From assembly GCA_945861195.1 (NCBI GenBank), contig CAMATS010000157.1, positions 1-5,936 on the forward strand: DNA of 5,936 bases, read 5' to 3'. The stretch comes from Rhodoferax sp. OV413. Lineage in GTDB: Bacteria; Pseudomonadota; Gammaproteobacteria; Burkholderiales; Burkholderiaceae_C. Positions 1 through 5,936 of the stretch are shown here, one piece after another (within the stretch, counting starts at the first letter, position 1; the number at the start of each line of letters is the position of its first letter). A model generated the notes under the pieces. The model did no database searches. It was not told where the DNA came from and saw nothing but the letters and a program-made list of their open reading frames with translations. Made by a program: the position numbers and the translations under genes.

Positions 1-2
1 AG

Positions 3-917
3 GGTTGTAACCACCGATGCACGTTTTGCATCATCCCGTCGATGCGCGGCGATTTGGTGTCAAGGCCACTGGGCGAATTGCTGCGCGAGGCGCAGGCTTT
101 ACTCGAGGGCGGCGTCAAGGAACTGCTGGTGATCAGCCAGGACACTTCCGCCTATGGTGTCGATGTCGCTTACCGAACCGGTTTTTGGCAGGGCCGGCCG
201 CTGAAAACCCGCTTGCTGGAATTGGCGCAGGCCCTGGGCGAATTAGCCACACCCTACGGTGCATGGGTGCGTCTGCACTATGTCTATCCTTATCCCAGCG
301 TTGATGAACTGCTCCCTTTGATGGCCTCCGGCCAGGTGCTGCCCTACCTGGACGTGCCGTTCCAGCACAGCCACCCCGATGTGCTCAGGCGCATGAAACG
401 CCCTGCTGGCGGCGAGAAAAATTTGGCCCGTCTAGAACGCTGGCGCGAGACCTGTCCGCAGATCGTTGTGCGCAGCACCTTTATTGCTGGTTTTCCTGGG
501 GAGACCGAAACCGAATTTGAACATCTGCTGGACTTTGTGCGCCAGGCAGGCATTGATCGCGTGGGTTGTTTTGCTTATAGCCCGGTGGCGGGTGCTGCTG
601 CCAACGACATCGCTGGCATGCTGCCGGCAGAGCTTCGCGAAGAACGACGGGCTCGTTTCATGGCGGTGGCAGAAGAGGTGTCCATGGCCAAGCTGAAACG
701 GCGCATCGGCGCCACCATGCAGGTGTTGGTTGACTCTGCCCCCGGTTTGGGTAAAAAAGGTGGCGTTGGGCGTTCTTATGCCGATGCGCCGGAGATCGAT
801 GGCCTGGTGCGACTGCTGCCGCCAGAAAAAATAAGCAAAACTCTGAAGGTCGGGGAATTTACCCGGGCCAGGGTCTTGGCAACTCAAGGGCATGACCTGA
901 TTGCCCTGCCCTTTTGA
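3..917 (+). CDS. rimO: Ribosomal protein S12 methylthiotransferase RimO (5'-truncated by window edge)
   Basis: RimO is a cytoplasmic radical-SAM iron-sulfur enzyme that methylthiolates the conserved aspartate of ribosomal protein S12 (uS12). The frame is open from the first bases and gives 304 residues of a protein usually about 440-460 long, so the N-terminal MTTase domain lies outside the window. The fragment opens with GCNHRCTFCIIPSMRGDLVS, which holds the CX3CX2C cluster motif (cysteine codons at 6, 18 and 27) and the RimO signature after it. Further RimO blocks are VISQDTSAYGVDV, RLHYVYPYP, LPYLDVPFQHS, RSTFIAGFPGETE and DRVGCFAYSPV. The last ~70 residues, including GRSYADAPEIDG, form the C-terminal TRAM domain. 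An ATG at 42 lies inside the conserved motif and is not a start. Those S12-type blocks separate it from the tRNA-modifying paralogue MiaB. No good rightward terminator follows, so read-through toward rnr is possible. Confidence 0.96.
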   Translation, partial: GCNHRCTFCIIPSMRGDLVSRPLGELLREAQALLEGGVKELLVISQDTSAYGVDVAYRTGFWQGRPLKTRLLELAQALGELATPYGAWVRLHYVYPYPSVDELLPLMASGQVLPYLDVPFQHSHPDVLRRMKRPAGGEKNLARLERWRETCPQIVVRSTFIAGFPGETETEFEHLLDFVRQAGIDRVGCFAYSPVAGAAANDIAGMLPAELREERRARFMAVAEEVSMAKLKRRIGATMQVLVDSAPGLGKKGGVGRSYADAPEIDGLVRLLPPEKISKTLKVGEFTRARVLATQGHDLIALPF

Positions 918-943
918 TTTGCACGTGAATCGACAGCAGAGAC

Positions 944-971
944 AAAAAAGCCGCGTCAGAGAACGCGGCTT
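944..971 (-). terminator. Rho-independent terminator downstream of tRNA-Leu (leftward)
   Basis: A perfect inverted repeat AAGCCGCGT / ACGCGGCTT (948-956 with 963-971, 9 bp, six-base loop) is flanked on the left by six A residues (944-949). Read on the minus strand this is a GC-rich hairpin running directly into a T tract, the form of an intrinsic terminator. It sits about 76 bases past the encoded CCA end of the tRNA-Leu gene, as expected for its transcript. On the plus strand the hairpin is followed by TTGGTGC before a short T run, so it is a poor terminator for rimO. Confidence 0.82.
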
Positions 972-1012
972 GGTGCATTTTTACGGGTTGACTTGCCTTG
1001 ATTGTTCCTGCT

Positions 1013-1040
1013 TTGACAGCTGCGGACACTCGAGTTTCAT
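1013..1040 (+). promoter_or_regulatory. Candidate sigma70 promoter for rnr
   Basis: TTGACA at 1013-1018 is a perfect -35 hexamer. With a 16-base spacer it is followed by TTTCAT at 1035-1040, which matches 4 of 6 positions of the -10 consensus. The predicted start of transcription, near 1047, would give an rnr leader that runs through the complement of the whole tRNA-Leu gene. The -10 is weak and the assignment is inferred. It is the best rightward candidate I found in the gap between rimO and rnr. Confidence 0.35.
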
Positions 1041-1047
1041 TTACATT

Positions 1048-1132
<85 letters not shown>

Positions 1133-1137
1133 ATCTC

Positions 1138-1152
1138 AGGAAAGAGAAAGAG
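1138..1152 (+). promoter_or_regulatory. Purine-rich ribosome-binding tract for rnr
   Basis: AGGAAAGAGAAAGAG lies just past the tRNA-Leu 5' end. It is the only Shine-Dalgarno-like sequence near the 5' end of the rnr frame apart from a GAAGG at 1198-1202. The GAGA at 1144-1147 stands 8 bases before an in-frame ATC (1156), a normal spacing. It is far too distant to serve the in-frame TTG at 1183. It therefore bears directly on the choice of rnr start. Confidence 0.45.
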
Positions 1153-1159
1153 TGTATCA
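1151..1159 (-). promoter_or_regulatory. Candidate extended -10 promoter of tRNA-Leu
   Basis: On the minus strand 1159-1151 reads TGATACACT, an extended -10 (TG, one base, then TACACT, 4 of 6 to consensus). It lies 18 bases before the mature 5' end of the tRNA, giving a predicted leader of roughly ten bases for RNase P to remove. No convincing -35 is visible 16-18 bases further upstream. The element lies on the same bases as the purine tract and possible start region of rnr. Its position is apt, but the motif alone is modest. Confidence 0.4.
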
Positions 1160-1182
1160 AAAATAACAGCCAAACCAGCGGC

Positions 1183-3447
1183 TTGCTGGACGAAATTGAA
1201 GGCACGGTGCAAGGTCACCGGGACGGTCATGGCTTTGTTGCCCGCGACGACGGCGAACCCGATATTTACCTTGCTGCCAATGAAATGCGCGCGGTCCTGC
1301 ACAAAGACCGCGTCAAGGTTCGGGTGGTCCGCAGTGACCGCAAGGGCCGACCCGAGGGGCGCGTGGTCGAAATCCTGGAGCGACCCAAGCAAGCCATTAT
1401 TGGCCGCTTGTTGCAAGAGAGTGGCATCTGGATTGTTGCGCCCGAAGACAAGCGCTATGGCCAGGATGTGATGATCCCCAAGGCGGGGGTGGGTTCGGCC
1501 AAGCCGGGGCAGGTGGTAGTGGTTGAATTAACCGAGCCGCCCTCCCTGTTTGGGCAGCCGGTTGGACGGGTGACCGAGATCTTGGGCGACATCGACGATC
1601 CCGGTATGGAGATCGAAATAGCGGTACGAAAATACAGTGTGCCGTATCAATTCTCTGATCCCTGTTTGGCATTGGCCCGCACTTTGCCTGACAAAGTACG
1701 AGCCCAGGATAAAAAAAATCGGATCAACTTAACCGATATTCCCCTTGTCACCATCGATGGCGAGGATGCCCGGGATTTTGATGATGCGGTCTACTGCGAG
1801 CCGGCAAAAATTGGCAAGGGTCGAGCCGCCAAACCCGGTTGGCGTTTGCTGGTGGCGATTGCCGACGTCAGTCATTACGTTCAAAACGGGTCTGCCATTG
1901 ATGTGGATGCCTACGACCGTGCGACCAGTGTCTACTTCCCGCGTCGGGTGATTCCGATGCTTCCCGAGAAACTCTCCAATGGCCTGTGCTCCCTCAACCC
2001 TGAGGTGGAGCGTTTGTGCATGGTGTGCGACATGCTTGTCACGCAGGAGGGTGATGTTTGCGCTTACCAGTTTTACCCGGCGGTGATGTGGAGCCATGCC
2101 CGCCTGACCTACACCGAGGTGGCTGCGCTTTTGGCCAACACCCGCGGGCCTGAGGCCCTCAGGCACCAAGCCCGGGTACCTGACCTGATTAACCTGCATG
2201 ATCTCTACCTGGCCCTGCTCAAAGCCCGGCTTAAAAGGGGTGCAGTTGACTTCGAGACCGTTGAGACGCAGATTGTTTGCGACGAAGGCGGACGGATCGA
2301 AAGAATCGTGCCCCGCACCCGCAACGATGCGCACCGTTTGATTGAGGAGGCAATGCTCGCCGCCAATGTGTGCAGCGCTGACTTTATTGCGCAGGGCCGG
2401 CAACCCGGCTTGTTTCGGGTTCACGAAGGCCCGACACCAGAGAAAAAAGAAATGCTGCGCGCCTACCTGAAGGCCACTGGTTTAGGTTTGAGCATCAGCG
2501 ACGACCCGCGACCGGGCGAATTTCAGGCGATTGCCAACGCCACCAAAGACCGCCCGGATGCCCAACAAATTCACGCGATGCTGTTGCGCTCCATGCAGCA
2601 GGCCATTTACACCCCGATCAACAGCGGGCACTTCGGTCTGGCTTTTGATGCTTACACCCATTTCACCAGCCCGATTCGGCGTTATCCGGATTTGCTGGTT
2701 CATCGGGTCATCAAGGCAATTTTGGCCAATAGCAAATACCAGTTACCGGTTTTGCCCACGCCTGGCGAAGCCCATGCCAAGCTCGCCCGTCGGCTTGAAA
2801 AAGGCATGGCCTCGCGGTCAGACGAGTCCGGTCAAAAACCAAAGAAGGCCAGCGCTGACATGCAGGCCTGGCAAGCAGCCGGTATGCACTGCAGCGCGAA
2901 TGAGCGCCGGGCCGACGAGGCAAGCCGTGATGTGGAGGCCTGGCTCAAATGCAAATACATGCGCGAACACCTTGGCGAAGAGTACGGCGGCGTGGTGAGC
3001 GCGGTGACCGGCTTTGGCATCTTCGTGACTCTGGATGCCATGTATGTCGAGGGCCTGGTGCACATCACCGAGCTTGGCGGCGAGTATTACCGCTTTGATG
3101 AGGCCCGCCAGGAACTCCGAGGCGAAAGAACCGGTATTCGCTATGCCGTGGGCTCCCGTGTACGGGTGCGGGTGAGTCGGGTCGACCTCGATGGACGCCG
3201 TATAGATTTCCGCCTGATCAGCGAAAGCGAGGGGATCAGCGTGAAACCGGGCAAAGAAAAACCCGCTGAGCGGTCTGGCGTTGTGCCGCACGGACTTGAC
3301 GAAAGTCGGCCTAACAAGCGGGGCAAACGCCCACAGCGGCTGATCTCCGAACCCCTGCCCATCGGGGTGAAGACCAAGGCCCGGGCCACCAAAGCTGCAG
3401 ACAAGAGCGCAGCGAGTGCGAAAAGCGCGCGCAAAACCAAGCGCTAA
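1183..3447 (+). CDS. rnr: Ribonuclease R (3'-5' exoribonuclease, RNB/RNase II family)
   Basis: RNase R is a processive, Mg2+-dependent 3'-5' exoribonuclease that degrades structured RNA and acts in mRNA, rRNA and tmRNA-linked quality control. Counting from TTG 1183 (754 residues): the first cold-shock domain begins at residue 7 (GTVQGHRDGHGF); the RNB catalytic site IDGEDARDFDD has aspartates at 192, 198, 200 and 201, matching E. coli D272, D278, D280 and D281; HFTSPIRRYPDL is at 493-504; the S1 domain starts near 602; and a Lys/Arg-rich tail runs from about 688. Relative to E. coli (813 aa) it lacks the ~80-residue N-terminal helix-turn-helix region and has a spacer before HCSANERRADEA. The start is uncertain. 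TTG 1183 is the first accepted start codon beyond the tRNA but has no Shine-Dalgarno. ATC 1156 is better placed after a purine tract (763 aa). GTG 1207 follows GAAGG at a short distance. GTG 1105 lies inside the tRNA gene and is unlikely. The identity itself is secure. Confidence 0.95.
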   Translation: MLDEIEGTVQGHRDGHGFVARDDGEPDIYLAANEMRAVLHKDRVKVRVVRSDRKGRPEGRVVEILERPKQAIIGRLLQESGIWIVAPEDKRYGQDVMIPKAGVGSAKPGQVVVVELTEPPSLFGQPVGRVTEILGDIDDPGMEIEIAVRKYSVPYQFSDPCLALARTLPDKVRAQDKKNRINLTDIPLVTIDGEDARDFDDAVYCEPAKIGKGRAAKPGWRLLVAIADVSHYVQNGSAIDVDAYDRATSVYFPRRVIPMLPEKLSNGLCSLNPEVERLCMVCDMLVTQEGDVCAYQFYPAVMWSHARLTYTEVAALLANTRGPEALRHQARVPDLINLHDLYLALLKARLKRGAVDFETVETQIVCDEGGRIERIVPRTRNDAHRLIEEAMLAANVCSADFIAQGRQPGLFRVHEGPTPEKKEMLRAYLKATGLGLSISDDPRPGEFQAIANATKDRPDAQQIHAMLLRSMQQAIYTPINSGHFGLAFDAYTHFTSPIRRYPDLLVHRVIKAILANSKYQLPVLPTPGEAHAKLARRLEKGMASRSDESGQKPKKASADMQAWQAAGMHCSANERRADEASRDVEAWLKCKYMREHLGEEYGGVVSAVTGFGIFVTLDAMYVEGLVHITELGGEYYRFDEARQELRGERTGIRYAVGSRVRVRVSRVDLDGRRIDFRLISESEGISVKPGKEKPAERSGVVPHGLDESRPNKRGKRPQRLISEPLPIGVKTKARATKAADKSAASAKSARKTKR

Positions 3448-3477
3448 GGCTACGCCAGTCAGGTGGCATGGCCGCGG

Positions 3478-4731
3478 CTACCGCAGGATTCGGCTGGGGT
3501 CAAATCCGCAAACGTCCAGCGCCGGAACCCTGCCGGAGATCATGTCGGCCATCACCCGGGCCGAGCCACAACTCAGTGCCCAACCACTAGACCCTTGCCC
3601 CAGGTTAAGCCACAGCTGCGGGATTCCTGAGGCGCCAATAACCGGCGGGCCGTCGGGCAGCATGGGCCGTGCGCCCTTCCATTCCTGCACACCTCCAGAC
3701 AGGTTTGCGGCCCCCGGAAACCAGTCGCTCAGCACTTTGTACAGTGTTTGAATCGAGCCGGCGCGTTTTTTTGCCAGATCGCCGCCAAATTCTGCGCTGC
3801 CGGCGACGCGGATGCGCTTACCCAGTCGGGAGATCGCCACCTTGAAGCGCTCGTCCATGACAGCGCTTCGGGGCGCGTTGACAGACTCTCTGATCGGCGC
3901 ACTGATGGAGTAGCCGTATACCGTGGCCAGGGGAATACGCAGGCCGCAGTTGGCCAACAGTTTGGCCGAATCGACGCCGGCGCAGACGACGCAACCGTCA
4001 AATTGCCGGGCTTGTGCCCGGCCATCAAGCGTCAAGACGATGCCGCGGGATGGTGTGATGCTTTCCACTGTGGTTTGAAAAGAAAATACGACGCCCAGCT
4101 TTTGGGCCTCGGTTTTCAATTGCAGGGCAAACTGACGACAGTTCCCAACCTCGTCATCGGGTAGATAGATTGCCCCCAACAGAGGGGTATCCGAGTTCAG
4201 TGCTGGCTCGACTTGCCTGGCTTGCACGCCGTCGATTTCCTTGAACACCAAATCAGTCGCGCGCAGGAATTTCATGGCAGCTTGGGCCTGACTGTGGTCG
4301 CTTTCGCTGCGCAACAGGATCAGGTAGCCTGCGCTGCGTTCATAGTCAAGCTGGAGTTGGCTGCTGAGTTGGTGCAGCCGGTCCCGGCTGTAGACAGCGA
4401 GTTTGTTCATGTGCCCGCGGTTGGTCTGGTAAGTCTCGAGCTTGCAGGCCCGGTACCAATGAGCGATCCAGGCGAGCTCCCTTGTTGACAGGGGCAGACT
4501 CAGCTTGACCGGCGCGTGTTGGCGGAAAAGGTAGCTCAAAATCTTGAGCGGCATGCCTGGTCCTGCCCAAGGGGTGACATAGCCCGGGGCGATCACGCCT
4601 GCGTTGGCAAAACTGGCTTCCTCGGCAGCAGCGCTTCGGCGCTCAAGCACCGTGACCTCGTGACCATCTGCGGCTAATTCATAGGCGGTGGTGATGCCGA
4701 TGATGCCAGCGCCGACGACTGCAATTTTCAT
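3478..4731 (-). CDS. dadA: FAD-dependent D-amino acid dehydrogenase (DadA family)
   Basis: The 417-residue protein has DadA-family architecture. Family members oxidatively deaminate D-amino acids (typically D-alanine) to 2-oxoacids and ammonia, passing electrons to the respiratory chain at the inner membrane. The N-terminus is an FAD Rossmann fold: GAGIIG at 7-12 and the ribose-binding glutamate E30 in EVTVLERR. Next come the family blocks SFANAGVIAPGY and PWAGPGMPLKIL. Further along are LPDDEVGNCRQF, VYGYSI, RIRVAGSAEFGG and GARPMLPDGPPVIG. The C-terminal GQGSSGWALSCGSARVMADM is the flavin-contacting segment. Length is close to E. coli DadA (432). The ATG at 4731 is fixed by the nucleotide-binding fold starting at residue 3, yet no clear Shine-Dalgarno precedes it. 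It converges on rnr with 30 bases between stops and diverges from rpsB. No alanine racemase lies beside it in the window, so exact substrate and whether this is the main catabolic DadA or a paralogue remain open. Confidence 0.9.
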   Translation of the reverse strand: MKIAVVGAGIIGITTAYELAADGHEVTVLERRSAAAEEASFANAGVIAPGYVTPWAGPGMPLKILSYLFRQHAPVKLSLPLSTRELAWIAHWYRACKLETYQTNRGHMNKLAVYSRDRLHQLSSQLQLDYERSAGYLILLRSESDHSQAQAAMKFLRATDLVFKEIDGVQARQVEPALNSDTPLLGAIYLPDDEVGNCRQFALQLKTEAQKLGVVFSFQTTVESITPSRGIVLTLDGRAQARQFDGCVVCAGVDSAKLLANCGLRIPLATVYGYSISAPIRESVNAPRSAVMDERFKVAISRLGKRIRVAGSAEFGGDLAKKRAGSIQTLYKVLSDWFPGAANLSGGVQEWKGARPMLPDGPPVIGASGIPQLWLNLGQGSSGWALSCGSARVMADMISGRVPALDVCGFDPSRILR

Positions 4732-4795
4732 AGATCATGTGTACCGGTTCAGGGCCTCACCTGTGCCGTCCAAGCCCAAAGCCGGAGAGCTGCCC

Positions 4796-4804
4796 TGCTA
4801 TACT
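4796..4804 (+). promoter_or_regulatory. Extended -10 promoter for rpsB-tsf
   Basis: TGCTATACT is an extended -10 element (TG, one base, then TATACT, 5 of 6 to consensus). The bases after it, CCGTCGG, form a GC-rich discriminator of the type found at growth-rate and ppGpp-controlled ribosomal promoters. No good -35 is visible, which an extended -10 can tolerate. The predicted start near 4811 gives an rpsB leader of about 145 bases, long enough for the hairpin described at 4876-4913. It is the best rightward promoter in the dadA-rpsB gap; functional control is inferred. Confidence 0.6.
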
Positions 4805-4875
4805 CCGTCGGTTGATTTAGGTGGCGCCACTGCTGCTCAAACAACAAATCATCGAACCAGTTCAAACAAGGTGTT

Positions 4876-4913
4876 GCACAACAACAGCAAGCGTTAACGC
4901 TTCTGCGCTGTGC
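4876..4913 (+). promoter_or_regulatory. Structured rpsB leader with apical palindrome hairpin
   Basis: The centre is a perfect 14-base palindrome, AAGCGTTAACGCTT (4889-4902), which as RNA forms a 5-bp stem with a UUAA loop. It is enclosed by further complementary segments: ACAGC (4884-4888) with GCTGT (4907-4911), or alternatively GCACA (4876-4880) with TGTGC (4909-4913). The element lies in the transcribed leader about 40 bases before the rpsB start. S2 represses its own operon through the leader in E. coli, so a similar role is plausible here. That role is inference, as I cannot confirm conservation. It is not a terminator, since no T tract follows. Confidence 0.4.
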
Positions 4914-4955
4914 GATAAGGAACCGGATTTTAGACCTAACCTTTTGGAGTCAGTC

Positions 4956-5711
4956 ATGTCAGTCACCATGCGCGAAATGCTTGAGGCGGGCGTTCATTTT
5001 GGACATCAAACCCGCTTTTGGAATCCCAAGATGGCGCCGTTCATTTTTGGACACCGCAACAAAATCCACATCATCAACCTGGAAAAATCTCTGCCGATGT
5101 TCCAGGACGCAGCTAAATTTGTACGACAAATTTCTGCCAAACGCGGCACTGTGTTGATGGTGGGCACCAAACGCCAGGCGCGCGAGACCATTGCCACTGA
5201 GGCCCGCCGCGCCGGCGTACCCTTTGTTGATCAGCGTTGGCTGGGCGGCATGCTGACTAACTTCAAGACCGTGAAAACCTCCATCAAACGGCTCAAGGAT
5301 ATGAAGATCCAGCAAGAGGGCGGGCTCGACGCGATGAGCAAAAAAGAACAACTCATGTTCGCTCGCGAACTCGAAAAACTTGAAAAAGATATCGGTGGCA
5401 TTCAGGACATGGCTGTCCTTCCCGATGCAATTTTTGTCATTGATGTGGGCTACCACAAGATTGCGATTGCAGAGGCCAAAAAATTAGGTATTCCCTTGAT
5501 TGCGGTGGTTGATTCCAACCACTCACCAGAGGGTGTGGACTATGTGATTCCGGGCAACGATGACTCCTCCAAGGCGGTTACGCTGTATGCGCGCGGCATT
5601 GCTGACGCCGTCATTGAAGGGCGTGCCAACGCGGTGGACGATGTGCTCAAAGCCGTTGTCGCAGACAGCGCCGATGAGTTTGTAGAAGTTGACGAGGCAG
5701 CGGCTGCCTGA
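4956..5711 (+). CDS. rpsB: 30S ribosomal protein S2 (uS2)
   Basis: S2 binds the 30S subunit near the neck on the solvent side, joins late in assembly and is needed with S1 for translation initiation. The 251-residue product is full length for the family. It starts SVTMREMLEAGVHFGHQT and continues with RFWNPKMAPFIFG, HIINLEKSL, VGTKRQA, QRWLGGMLTN, PDAIFVIDVGYHKIAIAEA and IPLIAVVDSN. It ends in an acidic, alanine-rich tail (EVDEAAAA). ATG 4956 is preceded by GGAG at 4946-4949 with a six-base gap, a strong Shine-Dalgarno. The frame stays open upstream to a GTG at 4821, but the added residues match no S2 and have no ribosome-binding site. The gene is followed by a terminator-like hairpin and then tsf, the usual rpsB-tsf arrangement. 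Confidence 0.98.
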   Translation: MSVTMREMLEAGVHFGHQTRFWNPKMAPFIFGHRNKIHIINLEKSLPMFQDAAKFVRQISAKRGTVLMVGTKRQARETIATEARRAGVPFVDQRWLGGMLTNFKTVKTSIKRLKDMKIQQEGGLDAMSKKEQLMFARELEKLEKDIGGIQDMAVLPDAIFVIDVGYHKIAIAEAKKLGIPLIAVVDSNHSPEGVDYVIPGNDDSSKAVTLYARGIADAVIEGRANAVDDVLKAVVADSADEFVEVDEAAAA

Positions 5712-5735
5712 GGGCGCCGAACCCCCCATAGAAGC

Positions 5736-5759
5736 GGGGCTCTGGAGCCCCCTTTTTTT
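5736..5759 (+). terminator. Intrinsic terminator or attenuator between rpsB and tsf
   Basis: GGGGCT (5736-5741) pairs with AGCCCC (5746-5751) around a CTGG tetraloop. One C and then seven T residues (5753-5759) follow. This has every mark of a Rho-independent terminator. Because tsf starts only 40 bases later, it probably acts as a partial terminator that sets the S2 to EF-Ts ratio, as known for rpsB-tsf in E. coli, with some read-through. How leaky it is cannot be judged from sequence. Confidence 0.85.
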
Positions 5760-5799
5760 GATATTTTGTTAGCCACCCTGATTGATACGGAGAATACAA

Positions 5800-5936
5800 A
5801 TGGCTGCGATTACAGCGAGTATGGTTGCCGAACTGCGCGGCAAGACCGACGCCCCCATGATGGAGTGCAAACGCGCCTTGACCGAGGCACAGGGCGACAT
5901 GGCCAAGGCCGAAGAATTGCTGCGAGTCAAGCTCGG
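5800..5936 (+). CDS. tsf: Translation elongation factor Ts (3'-truncated by window edge)
   Basis: EF-Ts is the guanine nucleotide exchange factor that recycles EF-Tu-GDP to EF-Tu-GTP in the cytoplasm. Only the first 45 codons and two bases are present. The translation begins MAAITASMVAELRGKTDAPM and continues MECKRALTEAQGDMAKAEEL, then LRVKLG. This is the UBA-like N-terminal domain, with the T-D-A-P-M-M-E-C-K core that contacts EF-Tu. The ATG at 5800 follows GGAG (5789-5792) with a seven-base gap. It lies 88 bases after the rpsB stop, past the terminator-like hairpin. Most of the protein (usually about 290-310 residues in betaproteobacteria) lies outside the window. Confidence 0.97.
   Translation, partial: MAAITASMVAELRGKTDAPMMECKRALTEAQGDMAKAEELLRVKL

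Noticed and set aside
1729..2424. Long minus-strand open frame (231 codons) inside rnr
   Set aside because: It is the antisense shadow of a strongly conserved RNB domain; its translation shows no family motif and nothing suggests a separate gene.
3421..3445. Possible leftward terminator for dadA within the end of rnr (AGCGC/GCGCT with short T run)
   Set aside because: The stem has only five pairs, the loop is 12 bases and only three T residues follow. I see no convincing terminator at the rnr/dadA convergence, and the 30-base gap offers none.
3748..4164. Plus-strand open frame (138 codons) inside dadA
   Set aside because: It is the shadow of a well-supported FAD enzyme; the translation matches nothing I recognise.
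4744..4926. CCGGTTC (4744-4750) and its complement GAACCGG (4920-4926) flanking the rpsB control region
   Set aside because: Seven bases separated by about 170 is within chance expectation, and the first copy lies upstream of the predicted transcript, so it cannot pair in the leader.
4821..4955. In-frame N-terminal extension of rpsB from GTG 4821
   Set aside because: The added residues do not resemble S2, there is no ribosome-binding site at 4821, and ATG 4956 has a strong GGAG at the right distance. The region reads better as a leader.
4959..5456. Minus-strand open frame (165 codons) inside rpsB
   Set aside because: It lies opposite highly conserved S2 codons and has no recognisable domain or ribosome-binding site; it is a by-product of codon bias.
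5758..5786. Possible internal promoter for tsf (TTGATA, 17 bases, ATTGAT)
   Set aside because: The -10 matches only 3 of 6, and the -35 overlaps the terminator T tract. Read-through from rpsB explains tsf expression more simply.

Overview
The window looks like ordinary core chromosome from a betaproteobacterium, most likely Burkholderiales and close to Comamonadaceae (Rhodoferax/Polaromonas-like). This rests on recalled family features, not on a search: the RNase R begins almost directly at its first cold-shock domain and carries a spacer before its HCSANERRADEA block, and the S2 and EF-Ts termini are of betaproteobacterial type. DNA is moderately GC-rich throughout, with no sign of a foreign segment.

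Layout, left to right. (1) 3-917 (+): 3' two-thirds of rimO, entering the window at its radical-SAM cysteine motif. (2) 918-1132: an intergenic stretch with a leftward intrinsic terminator (944-971) and a complete tRNA-Leu(CAG) gene on the minus strand (1048-1132). (3) About 1156/1183-3447 (+): rnr, encoding RNase R, divergent from the tRNA with almost no space between their 5' ends; its start codon is unclear. (4) 3478-4731 (-): a DadA-type D-amino acid dehydrogenase, convergent with rnr. (5) 4732-4955: a divergent control region with a good extended -10 promoter and a leader hairpin ahead of rpsB. (6) 4956-5711 (+): rpsB (ribosomal protein S2). (7) 5712-5799: a strong terminator or attenuator hairpin. 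(8) 5800-end (+): the first 45 codons of tsf (EF-Ts).

Functionally the window is mostly translation machinery: RimO modifies ribosomal protein S12, tRNA-Leu(CAG) reads CUG, RNase R degrades structured RNA and takes part in RNA quality control, and S2 and EF-Ts form the classic rpsB-tsf unit. The D-amino acid dehydrogenase is the metabolic outsider, transcribed against the flow of its neighbours.

No mobile element, CRISPR array or clearly novel multi-gene system is visible. The points most worth a second look are the rnr start (no ATG/GTG/TTG where one is expected, but a good ribosome-binding purine tract before an ATC codon), the nearly overlapping divergent tRNA-Leu/rnr control region, and the structured rpsB leader and rpsB-tsf spacer.
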